Source: Tethya wilhelma
Lineage: Eukaryota > Porifera > Demospongiae > Tethyida > Tethyidae
Reading direction: 5' to 3'
NCBI GenBank assembly: GCA_964030475.1
Contig: CAXIPT010000006.1
Location: forward strand, 2,164,817 to 2,228,816
DNA length: 64,000 nt
The translations under genes and the position numbers were made by a program. Every line of letters begins with the position of its first letter. The first letter of the stretch is position 1. This document shows positions 1 to 11,758 of the stretch, piece by piece. The notes under the pieces were generated by a model, which had not been told where the DNA came from, made no database searches, and saw only the letters and a program-made list of their open reading frames with translations.

Positions 1-3000
1 TGGAAGCACATGTCCTGGTAGATACCGTTGCCTGAGAGCTCAAAGAACAGACCTAGAATATGTAGCAAGAGAGAGAGACAGAGAAAACTACAATAATAGG
101 CGATATTATGAAAGTATTCATCTACATACTGCTTGCAGAGCTAGTAAACTTGGGCAAGCATTGAGAAATTGCTAAATCTTTCTTCGATTCTCAACAGTTT
201 CTCAGCAGTTTACAGTATGTTTTAATTGTTGCTTATTATTATTACATCACCTCTCATTGTCCATGCTATGACGTTGGTGGGGTCAGAGGTCGTTGCCATT
301 TCAAAGAATTGATCCGCCTCTGTGAATCTGTCGTCCAAACAGCAAACCATCGCATAGAGGAGGAGACTGGGGTGTGAGGGTGTGAGGGTGTGAGGGTGTG
401 AGGATGTGAGGGTGTGAGGGTGTGAGGATATGAGGGTGTAAGTGTATGTGGGTGTGTGCAGGTGTAAAAATAACATGGTTGATGTGATCTTACAAATACT
501 ATGAAATTTTCAGACAAATATAAACAAAATCACACTTGAAAATGAAAAATTTCTATATAATTGATATTCTGCTAAGTCCATCTGGTTTGAGAATGCCAGT
601 AGAAAAAAATTTAATAACTTTATCAACTGATTTCGAAATTTCAAGCACTATTGGAAAGCGCTCATACTCCCTGCATGTTCTTTTGGTTGCTTTTCCAGCT
701 TCCTACGCCTTACCAGTCAAAAGTTAGCTATTTTGTCCCGTAAGAAAAGTATCGAATGAATCTCATATTTCCCTTCCAGTAGCATTCTCAAACCAGATTA
801 TCTTTAGTGCATGCAACACGACTTACGCTGGTACCATGGTCTGCTCGAGAGCCACTGCCTCTTTGAAGCACTGCTCACTGCGATCCACGTCAGAGGCCAG
901 GAGACAGAACACACCGTAGTCGTACCAGTTGGTGGCTATGTGGTCATGACGACTGATACGCTGGGAGTTAGAAGAGAGAAGAATAAATAAAGGAGAGATG
1001 GATAGTTTAGGTATTGCTATACGTAAGTGCTACTATACTCTGCTCCAAAATCTGTGAGTTTTAGCAGCTCAGGTATAAAAGTATTTGACCAGAATTGTAG
1101 GTTTCAAAATCTCAGCTAGAACTCAACATTTTTTCCTACTGAATTTTCATATTGTCACACAATTGTAGCTAACCAACATGGTCAATCTAGCAGACCTATA
1201 ATAAGTATAGACCTAGCAAATCTGGCCTAGAAAATGCCACAATACAGTAGCACTTGCTACGTACACCTAACCTCATACCCAGGCCACTGATACAAGGTTA
1301 TATGCTACATGTGTATATACAGTATATCATAATTATACAGTACGTAGTGGACTCTCACCTCTTTGTAGTAGCGATGGGCCAGTTCAAAATGACCCTCTTC
1401 TTCTGCTTCTACTGCAAAGTGTTTCAAGAGGTCAGAGGTCAATACCGAGGGAGGAGCTGGTTGAGAATCCTCCAGTGAGAGAACCTATGACATCACAATT
1501 ACACCATCACAATTCGAATGGGTGAAACCCTATCATTATTCACATAATGAATGAGTATGCCCTTCTCGTTATCCTCATAAATGAATGAGTGAGCCCCTCT
1601 CATTATACTCATAAATCGATGAGTGAGGTCCTCTCATTTACTCATAATGCAATAAGTGAGCTCCTCTCATTATCCTTACCTTATTAAGTCCATTGTGCAT
1701 CTCATCCACCAGGAACACATAGAGCTGAGAGAGAAAGCTCTGAAGCTGATCTTTGTCTTCAACTTTAGCTTCATTCAAATACTTCTCTCTCACAATCTTA
1801 ACCACCGATTGCTAGAATGATAGAGAGATGATACAAATAAAAACCCATTCACAAGTTGTATTATCCACGTATTGTACTCGGAGAGAGCCGGGGTATATAA
1901 GAGGCTAAGTTGTATACAGTATATTAACAGAGTTTCTTTCCCCCAGAAAAATAGTAAAGAGGGGGGGAAGTGGGAGGGGTTGCTTAAAATTCTCCAAGAA
2001 TTAGTAGTTCTATATGTATTTGTACGGGGAGGAGGTAGTTGAAAGGAGGGGGGAGCGCCTCCCTACCCCTCTTTGGGGGAAACACTGATTAAGCAAACCA
2101 AACTAAGATGCAGTCTTGTACATACACAATTTCACAAAAATTTTTTTTTGCAAATTTAACAATCAGGAAAGTCTTAGAAAAAGGCTAAAGTACTTGAAAG
2201 TAGAGCATGCTTGTATTCAAAGCTATAATATTCAATTTTGCAAACCTTCAGTTGTTCCTTGAAGGAGTGGTACTTGCCTGATGAGTTGAGGTGGAAGAGT
2301 AGCTTGTGGCGTCTGTTGGAATTATCAAAGTTACAAACATAATAACAAATGTACATGTCAGGTTACTAGGAACAGGTTACTAGGAACAGGTTACTAGGAA
2401 CAGGATACTAGGAACAGGATACTAGGATCAGAATGCTAGGATCAGAATGCTAGGATCGGAAAGTTAGGATCAGAAAGCTATGATCGGAAAGCTGTTACAA
2501 ATGTTATAAGCACAAGTAAGTAAGTAGTCATGTGCCAAAATTGAGACAATGTCCTGCCTTGTTCCAATACTTTTTACTGCACTGCTCATTCCTACACTAC
2601 TTATTTTTGTGAAATTTTTACTACTTGTATATAATACAGTGACCCTATATTGGAGGGTCCACTATTGGAGGTTTTACAGTAGTACTAAAGTCCATCTGGT
2701 TTGAGAATGCCGGTAGAAAACTTTCTAAATATCCAACCGATTTCAAAATTTCAAGCACCATTGGAAAACACTCGGTCTCCCCGTCCTTTTGGTTGCTTTT
2801 TCAGCTTCCTACGCCTTACCAGTCAAAAGTTAGCTATTTTGTCCCATAAAAAAGTATGGTTATGAATCTCATTAATTTACTTCCGGCGGCATTCTTAAAC
2901 CAGATGGACTTTAATACAGAACCATAACGTACCTCTCATTGATGGCCCCCTGGTCCCCTTCCAGCCTCCCTTCCTTCAGCTCCTCTCCGTAGAGCTCTCT

Positions 3001-3219
3001 GAACTCCTTCAGAAGGACGTCGGCAATCTTGGCCGTCTGTCCGTGGTAGTCCGCCATGGCCCTCTCGACTCCACCCACCTGACGAGGGACGGCAGGACGA
3101 CAGGGGATATACTCACTGATCCTGTAATAATGAGATTATAGGAAAATTGAAATAGTTCAGGAAATTGAAACATCAAAAAAATGTAAATATAGTTCTAGTT
3201 AACTAACTACTGTATATTG

Positions 3220-3311
<92 letters not shown>

Positions 3312-3551
3312 NNNNNNNNNNNNNNNNNNNNNNNNNNNNNNNNNNNNNNNNNNNNNNNNNNNNNNNNNNNNNNNNNNNNNNNNNNNNNNNNNNNNNNNNN
3401 NNNNNNNNNNNNNNNNNNNNNNNNNNNNNNNNNNNNNNNNNNNNNNNNNNNNNNNNNNNNNNNNNNNNNNNNNNNNNNNNNNNNNNNNNNNNNNNNNNNN
3501 NNNNNNNNNNNNNNNNNNNNNNNNNNNNNNNNNNNNNNNNNNNNNNNNNNN

Positions 3552-3613
<62 letters not shown>

Positions 3614-5460
3614 CACTCACCTCTCAGCAAGAACAGAAGCTGGTCGTTTAGGTACGAGAGGTTGGTGCAACTCAATCTCCAAGTAAACATACGTCTTGGC
3701 ATCGAGGTAGGCGTGTGCCTCGCTCCTAGGCTCCGCCCCTTCTGCCCCGCCCTCTCCTTCATTTCCTGCCAGTACGACGCTGGGTGTTTGTAGCTTTGCA
3801 GAGGACATGGCTCGTTTAGTTGGCTTCTTTGCCGTCGTACTTTGACCCGTAGATTGAGAGGAAGCAAGCACGCTGGTGTAATGGTGTTCAGTCTGTATAA
3901 TTAGAACAATAGCAACGTAAAATTGAAGAATACTGGTACTCTGTAAACATGTCAGTTCAACCATGTAGAGAGATTATGAACGTTCTTAGAGGAAAACTGT
4001 GTCACTATAATAATATAAGCACTGTTTTGTTAATAAAAAATAAATTTTTTGACATTTTATGACGTTTCACGATCAACCTTTTGTGACGCCTTTTGTTTTG
4101 TCTCTAGTGCGATTCTGTTACTAACTTTTTCATAGATTTCTGCTTCGCTGAAAGGATGGAGAGAATATGCTCCACATACTTGAGTGGCTGTAGAACAAAA
4201 TAAAAACAAAGACATAAAGTATTAGTTGTATCTACTCTCCCTTCACTTATTTAGTTAGTAAAATTCCTCATGCATGCATAAGAGTTAACTGACACATTTT
4301 CTGGGCTATATCTCAGTCTAAAGTCCATCTAGTTTGAGATTGCCACTGAAAGTGAAATAATGAGATTCATGCATAACCTCTCTAAATAGCTAACTTTTGA
4401 CTGGTAAGGTGTAGGAAGCTGGAAAAGCAATCAAAAGAATGGGAAGATTTCCAATGGTGCTTGAAGTTGGTTGGATATTGATAGAAAGCTAGTTTTTTTT
4501 CTAGAGGCATTCTCAAACCAGACGAACTTCAGGAAGGTCGTACTGAGCTAGGATTGGTATCATTGTGAACAGCTTGAAGAAAATGATAATGCCAGATGTA
4601 CCGTATAGCAGGAAAGTTTCGCTGCATGTGTCAAACTTTCGCAGATGCCTCTAGTCAAACATTTTTACGGTTTAACTTTCGGAATGAGCTGTGCGAGCCA
4701 ATATGTACAGAAATTATGGAAAACCTCCACGGCCACGGATGGATTGTGATCCGCGAAAACAGCGAAAGTTAACCCCCTACAAAACTTTCCACTATACTTA
4801 GACCAAAATCATCAAAATGCGTACACATTATGCTGCTGGTGGCAGGCATTCACGGTTGCCTTCCAAAAAATATTAGACATTACATGTATGTGATGACCAA
4901 CTCTGGGCCAAACTAAGATGATGTTTGGGAGCAGTGAGCCTTTATATGGAGTGGAGTGGTGCAAAATACTTGTGGGTTTGAAAACTCATGAATATTGTTA
5001 TAATTAAAGGCGCAGTCGCACGGAAGTAAACTTACGTGACGTAATGAAGCCGTATTTTGCACTTAATTCCTGCGCGCAGAATATAGACCAGCGCTGATAT
5101 GAGTCTCCACGCTCTTCAAATACAGCCAATGCTCATGAAAAGCTCTAGTGTTACTCTTCGCTAGTTTGCTAGCCTACTCAGCTACTGTTTTTCCTAACTG
5201 CACAGGTTTTCAACGCTAAATCTACGCGTTCTCGATCGCAAACACGTGGACAAATAATATGCGATTCTCCCTAACTGCGCGAAATAATTACATTCCAATG
5301 ACGTATTTCAACCAATCAGATTGAGTTTTTGATTTTTGGAAAAAAATGGCGCCGTAATTACTTCCGTGCGACTGCGCCTTTAACATGCCAACAGATTAAT
5401 TAATCTTATTCAAAGAGGGGGAAAAAATGTGTGTGTACATGAATGAGTGAGTGTGAAATC

Positions 5461-5500
<40 letters not shown>

Positions 5501-7539
5501 ACTGTTAAAATGCAGGCACCATAATGCCAAAGACACTATAGGAAGCCTTCCAAAAAAATTCTATAAGAAATGTGGAGATCCACTAACTTGGAATGTTTTA
5601 GTGTACTGAATGGCACACCTTGAAGCTTTATATAGAGCAGAGTAGTGCAAAATACTTGTGGGTTTCAAACTCATGAATATCATTATGGTAGCCACAACTA
5701 ATAATTAAATTTTTTTGAAACACATAAGAGACAGACAGACAAAGAGAGAGAGAAACTATAATACTTTCGCTGTTACAGCTAGTACAGGCAGGCCATAATG
5801 CCAAAGCACTATAGGAAGCCTTCCAAAAAAAGGTATTTTTAGAGAAATGTGGTGATCCCCTAACATGGAATGTTCTGGTCAACCTAAAATAGCAACAGTG
5901 AGTCTTTATATAGAGTGGGGTGGTACGAAATACTTGTGGGTTTTAAAACCATGAATATCATTATGGTCACCACTGTCAACTAATAATTACATTTTTTGAA
6001 ACACATCTAACAGCTAGAAGTCAAAACACACTTGTGAGCTTCAATACTAACTAATGTCCAGGTTTTTGGCTTCCCTGTATATATGGGAGTATATATCAGT
6101 ATTCAGTATACATACAGGATTATGTTCTACGTTCTCCCTGTATGAGCATCAGCATGTGACATCTGGTTTGAGAATGCCACCAGAAGTGAAATACTGAGAT
6201 TTATGCAATACTTTTTTTATGGGACAGAATAGTTATTTTGACTGGTAAGGTGTAGGATTTTGAAGCTGGAAAAGTAATCAAAAGAATGGGGAGAACGAGC
6301 GCTTTGAAATCAGTAGGTTATTTAGAAAGTTATTCAATTTTTTTCTATAGCAGGCATTCTTAAAGCAGATGGACTTTACTATTTAGCACATTCACTCCTA
6401 TAGAAAGCCAGTTTTAGCCTAATAATGCAGACAATAATGTACAAGTGCACGCACCAACTGGCAATATCTCCAGGTCAACTTTCAAGAAAGTTTTTTGCTT
6501 TTTATTTGTCAATTAGAAGCAGGCACCATTCAATGCCAAGGCACCAAAGAGAGCCTTCCAAAAAAAGGAGAAAAGAAGATAAAGTAACCAAAAAATGTGG
6601 AGACCACCTCACATGGAAGGAGTGCTGATGGTCAGGACTAACCATGGACCTTTATATAGAGTGGAGTGGTCCAAAAGACTTGTGGGTTTGAAAATCATGA
6701 ATGTCATTATGGTCAACACAGCAAGCTATAATTGCATTTTTTTCATACACATCAAGCATTTGAATAGCAAACTTCAAGGTTCTCTCTTAGAAGAAAGAGT
6801 GTGAGCTCTCTGTAACAGCATAGATTGTTATCTAAATGATTATACACTAGCCAATGTACTTTTTTTCTTCAAAAAGCAAATGTTCTGGCACGCACGGCAC
6901 GGATGCAAGTGCCTTTCATCAGTGCAAATGATGTGACAAAAAATGATAGATCTCTTCATGCTGACAACCGAGTACTGAAGTTTGAGCAGAAATCAAACAG
7001 TATGAAAATGACTAATGATTTTTAGCTCATAATTTATGGAAGGTGTGTTCAAGTTAGAGAAGAGAGGGGCAGTAACTGTATGAGGCTGCAGAAGCAGTAA
7101 CTACTGCATGTTTCAAACTTATGAAAATTTAAAAAGGGGAAGAGAGAGAGAGAGTGAGACTTGCTACTTTTGCTGTTACAGGCAGGCACCATAATGCCAA
7201 AGGCACTATAGGAAGCCTTCCAAAAAAATTTTTTTTGTAAAGAATGTGTATAGTGACTGACTAGAATCTATACTATGATAATGGAATAGCACACACACTG
7301 AGGCTTTATATATGGAGTGGAGTAGTACGAAATGCTTGTGGGTTTCAAACTCATGAATACCATTATGGTCAACACAACTAATCAAACATGGAATGTACTG
7401 TAACTGCTGCAGAGAGAGAGAAGTAAATCACATGTTACTATGTAGGTAAACAGAACTGTGGTACTATTCCCACTTGCAATACAAAATAATTAAAACGCAT
7501 AATTATAAACTTGTACTGTTGCTTAGTGACTTCCAACAA

Positions 7540-7575
<36 letters not shown>

Positions 7576-10004
7576 CAACCTCACCTCCAGGATACAGCAA
7601 TGAAGACAAATCAACATAAACCACACTGAGATACGACAGAGCGGGCTCCTCCAGTTCCTTGGATGCCTTCCCTTTCCCGCCAGTGGTGGGAATATTGTAA
7701 CGTCCGATTTCTATCGGCCAGACGGGACACGCGGAGAGACGAGAGAGGAGAGAGTGGGTGGAGCTTGGGTCCATCCAGCTGCGGTGTTGAATGTTCCACG
7801 AAACGCGTGCACAGTCACACTCAGCCTGGCTACGAAACTTGACGTCCTAAAAATAAGAATCCAAAAGGAATCATTGTCGAAATTGAATAAATGTAGACAT
7901 ACAGGTTATTGACACAAGAAAAAGATACCGTATAGTTCTAAATTTTTGTGGTACAATATTTTCGTGAATTTCGTGATTTGCATGACCATATATCACGAAA
8001 ATTTTTTCCATGAAAACTTAGAAAACCATGTATTGGCAATACAATTTCAGAGATCGCGATTCACGAAAATTAGCTCAAAACATTGAAAAGCATTTCCTTA
8101 GCTACATGTACATGCATGTAACCATACAATAGGCAAAAGAGCAACAAAAAAATCACATTACCTGTTTGCCATTCAACTCTCCAGCCTCGTCTTCAAGTGG
8201 GTGTGGCTTAATCTCACACTCCGCTACTTGAGAAGCCTTACTAGTGATCCCGTGAGAACTGGGCCACTTCCAAAATGCCGACAGAGCTGATGGGTCTTTA
8301 TCTGGCGACAATTTTAACACTCCTTGTGGAATAGTGATCGCATTAGGGGGTGTGGCTTCTTCTGAAGTAGGTGTGATCACTTCCTGCTGTTGTGGGAGGG
8401 GCATGGCTAGTGTGAAGGTGTAAGGGAAAGTCCCTGGTTGCCAGGAGTCAGGAAGAGAGTGAAGGGATCGGACACGAAGAGAAAGGACATTGCTAGAGAG
8501 AGAGAGAGATGCATATATATGAGTCAGCATGATCTCGATAGTACAAACATCACAATTACCTTTGCTCCAGCTGGTCTGGTTTGAGTATCGGTGAATCAAC
8601 AGAGATCTCGACATCAACTTCAGGCTGTTAGAAAAATCAAACACAAAAACATCAATACAACCTTCACCAATAACACAAACATTAACAGTAAATCACCCAC
8701 ACAGTAGCTATAGCATTCATGCTTTTAAATTGTTTTTAATCCAAAAGCAGCAAGTTAATACCTTAACCCCTTTTATTTAGCCTAATAATTATTGAACCTA
8801 AAGCTCATCAATGACACACCCACCCACTACCTGCTGTGCAGCCTCCTCTCCTAGTGCACTAGCAGCACCTCCACCATCACTAGCAGAGGCGGGATGGAGA
8901 GGGAGGGTCACTTTAGCAGGAGAAGAAGAAGAAGAAGATGATGTCTGTTGCTCTCCTAGCAGGACAGGGAGCAGGTCCAGACTGGCCTGACCCAGGATGG
9001 AGGTCTTCTCTTCTTTGGATTTCTTATCTTTTGGAAGAACTTCAAGAAAACTCACTAGAAGCGGGAAAAAATAAGAATCGAGAGAAAAAAAAAACATTTA
9101 ACAGTTAATGTATGTACTCCAATAATTGTATAAATTCATGTAGAAACATAATGTATCAAGAACCAATGTGCAGGACTGAATTGCAAAATTTAAAATTGCC
9201 AATAATGCGAAAAATTAGTTGCATTTTAAACACATAATTATACAGTGTACATGCACATAAAAATGTTTGATGATTTGAAGAATAATTGGTGACTGGTTTT
9301 GCCTAGCCTCGTACCAAGGCTTTCCCCTTTGATCTTTCCGTAGGTTGTGCCAATGTAAAAATGCTGTTAAAAATATCCCATGTTTTCAAGCAATATCTCA
9401 CCTAGTAGTACTACAAAGACCCAGCAATAATGCAAACACCTACACTAACCAATGCCGTAGATACCTCACCTAGCAGTGGATGAGTGGTGACATTCACCAA
9501 TGACTGGTGATCTCGACTGCTGCAGTGAACTTTGACCTCCAGGTCGATGTCGACCTGTTGGTCCTTCTCCCAGTCTGGTTTGGTCCATGAGCCGATGAGA
9601 GAGCCACAGTGGTCCACTTGGACCAGGCAGGAGAACTTGTCAGAGCGGGCGGAGTGCTGGGAGGGAGAGAGTGTGAGTGTGTTTAGCTAAAATTTTGAGA
9701 AATTCTTTTTAAGTTCCAACCTAGGAAGTCTGCACACTAGTACTGTCAATATATTTAAAATTTGCTCCATCTTTTGCTTGCAAACTTAGTTTCACCTTAA
9801 CTACTTCACCACATCATAAAATTGTTCGTCAAGTTTATACTAGCTTAAAAATTTTCAGTGTCAAAAGCAGAAATTTTGCTGCTCTACTTATTCTGCACGG
9901 ACTTCTTTTGTTCTCTCTCTCTCTCTACACGCTCACATACTCACCAGGTTCCTGCACTGCTTTAGAGCAACGGTAATCCCACGAGCTTCTTTGCTTGCAG
10001 CCAT
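1..10004 (-). CDS. CFAP70: CFAP70 (cilia- and flagella-associated protein 70), 3' end outside the window
   Basis: This is an axonemal protein that, in the known family, is associated with outer dynein arms and ends in TPR repeats. Fifteen exons join in frame: 9945-10004, 9470-9656, 8831-9054, 8560-8624, 8162-8492, 7585-7846, 4078-4187, 3621-3892, 2933-3121, 2246-2312, 1680-1811, 1359-1484, 827-960, 251-366 and <1-52, giving about 775 residues. Exon 3 carries [20 protein letters not shown] followed by [10 protein letters not shown], which is diagnostic for the CFAP70 N-terminal C2-like region. Exon 8 has the family motif [14 protein letters not shown]. Exons 12-15 encode helical TPR-like repeats, for example [18 protein letters not shown]. 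Human CFAP70 is about 1120 residues, so the remaining TPR exons lie beyond position 1. The start is the ATG at 10004, 124 bp from the divergent PPP5C start. Intron 6 (4188-7584) is swollen by repeats. Confidence 0.93.
371..460. repeat. GTGTGAGG minisatellite at a CFAP70 acceptor
   Basis: Eight-base repeats GTGTGAGG supply, on the minus strand, the CCTCACAC tract just before an exon. Similar arrays occur at 33480-33597 and 36297-36385. Confidence 0.85.
573..807. mobile_element. MITE family 1, copy a
   Basis: Ends in TAAGTCCATCTGGTTTGAGA and the inverse. The interior has CACTATTGGAAAGCGCTC and TACCAGTCAAAAGTTAGCTA, the family hallmark. It lies in a CFAP70 intron. Confidence 0.8.
1510..1680. 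repeat. Minisatellite of about 41 bp, four units
   Basis: Units resemble CCTCTCATTATACTCATAAA followed by TCGATGAGTGAGGT. The array abuts the donor of the CFAP70 exon at 1680-1811. Confidence 0.75.
2358..2492. repeat. Minisatellite of 14-15 bp
   Basis: Repeats of AGGTTACTAGGAAC grade into AGAATGCTAGGATC and AGAAAGCTATGATC across a CFAP70 intron. Confidence 0.85.
2685..2913. mobile_element. MITE family 1, copy b
   Basis: TAAAGTCCATCTGGTTTGAG at one end and AAACCAGATGGACTTTA at the other. It is the best-preserved pair of ends of this family and lies in a CFAP70 intron. Confidence 0.88.
3221..3610. repeat. (CA)n microsatellite containing a 240-bp assembly gap
   Basis: CA repeats at 3221-3311 and 3552-3610 flank n at 3312-3551. 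The array starts right after a CFAP70 donor on the minus strand. Confidence 0.95.
4321..4529. mobile_element. MITE family 1, copy c, nested in a family 2 element
   Basis: Orientation is reversed relative to copies a and b. The flanks read ATCTCAGTCTA and CAGGAAGGTCGTACTGAGCT, which join to the family 2 end CTCAGTCTAGGAAGGTCGTA. The insertion therefore split that element with a TA duplication, one copy now CA. Confidence 0.8.
5008..5379. mobile_element. MITE family 3, 372 bp, TTAA target duplication
   Basis: A perfect 22-bp terminal inverted repeat starts AGGCGCAGTCGCACGGAAGT and is flanked by TTAA at 5004-5007 and 5380-5383. The TTAA target and precise ends fit a piggyBac-type non-autonomous element. 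It lies within CFAP70 intron 6. Confidence 0.85.
6157..6378. mobile_element. MITE family 1, copy d
   Basis: Reverse orientation (TTTTGACTGGTAAGGTGTAG inside). Ends are ACATCTGGTTTGAGAATGCC and CAGATGGACTTTA. It lies in CFAP70 intron 6. Confidence 0.8.
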
Positions 10005-10128
10005 TTGACTTCACTTCTGAAGTTACCATAGCAACAAATAAAAAATAACCCTTTCTTTCCCGCCATGGACCGCGTTCAAGTCACGTGACAAAATCCAAGC
10101 CACCCACGTGTACCCAAGAAGACGAAGG
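10005..10128. promoter_or_regulatory. Bidirectional promoter of CFAP70 and PPP5C
   Basis: Only 124 bp separate the two start codons, so both transcripts must start from shared DNA. The interval contains an RFX X-box (10022-10035), a palindromic E-box TCACGTGA (10081-10088) and a second CACGTG (10105-10110). No TATA box is evident. The strength and direction of each site are inferred. Confidence 0.75.
10022..10035. promoter_or_regulatory. RFX-type X-box, GTTACCATAGCAAC
   Basis: The 14 bp fit the X-box consensus GTHNYY-AT-RRNAAC in full. RFX factors bind this element upstream of ciliary genes. It lies 18 bp before the CFAP70 start codon, where an X-box of a ciliary gene is expected. Confidence 0.75.
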
Positions 10129-11691
10129 ATGACTGATTTGCTGTCTGAAGAGCAGAGGTCGAGAGCTGAGGAGCTTAAGAATGTTGCCAACCAGTTCTTT
10201 AAAGGTTAGGAAGAATGTGTGTATTGTTTTGAACTTTGCAAGGTATCCTAAGCTTAGTTAATAGCTGCTTGAAGCTGTGGGTCTGAGTGCCTAACCTATG
10301 AGGGATAGTGTATTCATTTAAAAATCATGAGTCATGAATCAAGTTAATGTTGTAAAGACACTTATTATACTGTATGCAAGCTAATGTTTCAACCATGCAC
10401 TGCAAAATATTAAATAGTTTGGCACATAATGAAGTCAATGTATCAAGTTGTACGGCCTTGTATGAAGATGTAGAAATACTCCCAGTGATAGTAATCACAG
10501 TCTATGGCTAGTCTGTAGCATTTCTATTACTTGAGCTGATTCCTAATTTTTCATTTAAAATTTTTCAAATACTTTATAGAAAAGAAGTTTGATCAGGCTA
10601 TTGACTACTACACTCAGGCCATTAACATTAACCCCAATGTGGCTGTGTATTATGGCAATAGAAGCTTTGCTCACTTGAAGACGGAGAGTTATGGGTATGC
10701 TCTTGCTGATGCTAGCAAGGCATTGGAGCTGGATAGGGCGTATATTAAGGTACGGTGTGTGTGTGTGTGTGTATGTGTGCGTGTGTGCGTGCGTGCGTGC
10801 ATTTTTGCTATCTACTGTACGAATTAATATCCATGCATCTATTGTACAATGTCATTAATTTGTTGCTGTTGTGATCGTCATAGTAACATAATTATCACTC
10901 ATAATTACAGGGGTACTATCGACGAGCCAGTGCTAATATGGCACTGGGCAAGTTCAAACTTGCCCTCAAAGATTTTGAAGCAGTGAAGCGAGCCAAACCA
11001 CGAGATCCAGACGCCCTAGCCAAGTACACCCAGTGCAACAAGATAGTCACACAGAAAGCTTTTGAAAGAGCCATTGCCGTGGAAACCAAGAGTGTAGCAG
11101 ATAGCATTGACATCAGTACAATGAGTAAGTGCATGTGTATGTGAAGGACCTAAGTTTGAATCCTAGCTAGCTAGATCCTAAGATTTTTTCCAATGGATTT
11201 TCCATTATTTGTGTGTATGTTTTCGCTCTGTTTATGTAAACTGAACTGTTGATATACTGTACATACTTTTGATATCATTTTAACTCCCAATTTTAATGTG
11301 TATAATATATTGAAGTATTCTTAACCACACACGCACACACACCCTCTCATACTCCAGCCGTTGATGACAGCTATCAAGGTCCTCGGTTGGAAGGAGACAT
11401 CAGTCCAGAGTTCATGCAGGAGATGATAAAATGGCTGAAAGAGCAGAAGACACTTCACGGGAAATATGCTTACAAAGTAAGACATTCACACTACTAGTTT
11501 TCTAGATAGATATACATATAAATTTGTTTGTTTGGAGCAAAAAGTGTATAAATGATTCTTGGGTGTAGATTATTCTTCAAGCTATGGCAATATTCAAGAC
11601 ACTACCATCATTAGTGGACATCGCTATACCAGAAGTAAGATGGACTAACACATGTACACATGCAAACATAGATTTGTAATTTAATTTTAGT

Positions 11692-11758
<67 letters not shown>

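Larger units (their letters stand above)
4847..7395. repeat. Five copies of an interspersed unit in CFAP70 intron 6
   Basis: Copies at about 4847-5003, 5505-5705, 5785-5995, 6525-6740 and 7185-7390. They share AGGCACCATAATGCCAAAGG, CTATAGGAAGCCTTCCAAAA, TTTATATAGAGTGGAGTGGT and ACTTGTGGGTTTCAAACTCA. Most are preceded by a (GA)n run. They are all in the same orientation, so local duplication is more likely than independent transposition. Confidence 0.8.

Noticed and set aside
222..517. Minus-strand Thr/His/Pro-rich frames
   Set aside because: They translate a GTGTGAGG minisatellite next to a real CFAP70 exon at 251-366.
3199..3651. Long frames of alternating Cys-Val or Thr-His residues across CA repeats
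   Set aside because: They are translations of a dinucleotide microsatellite and an assembly gap, inside a CFAP70 intron.
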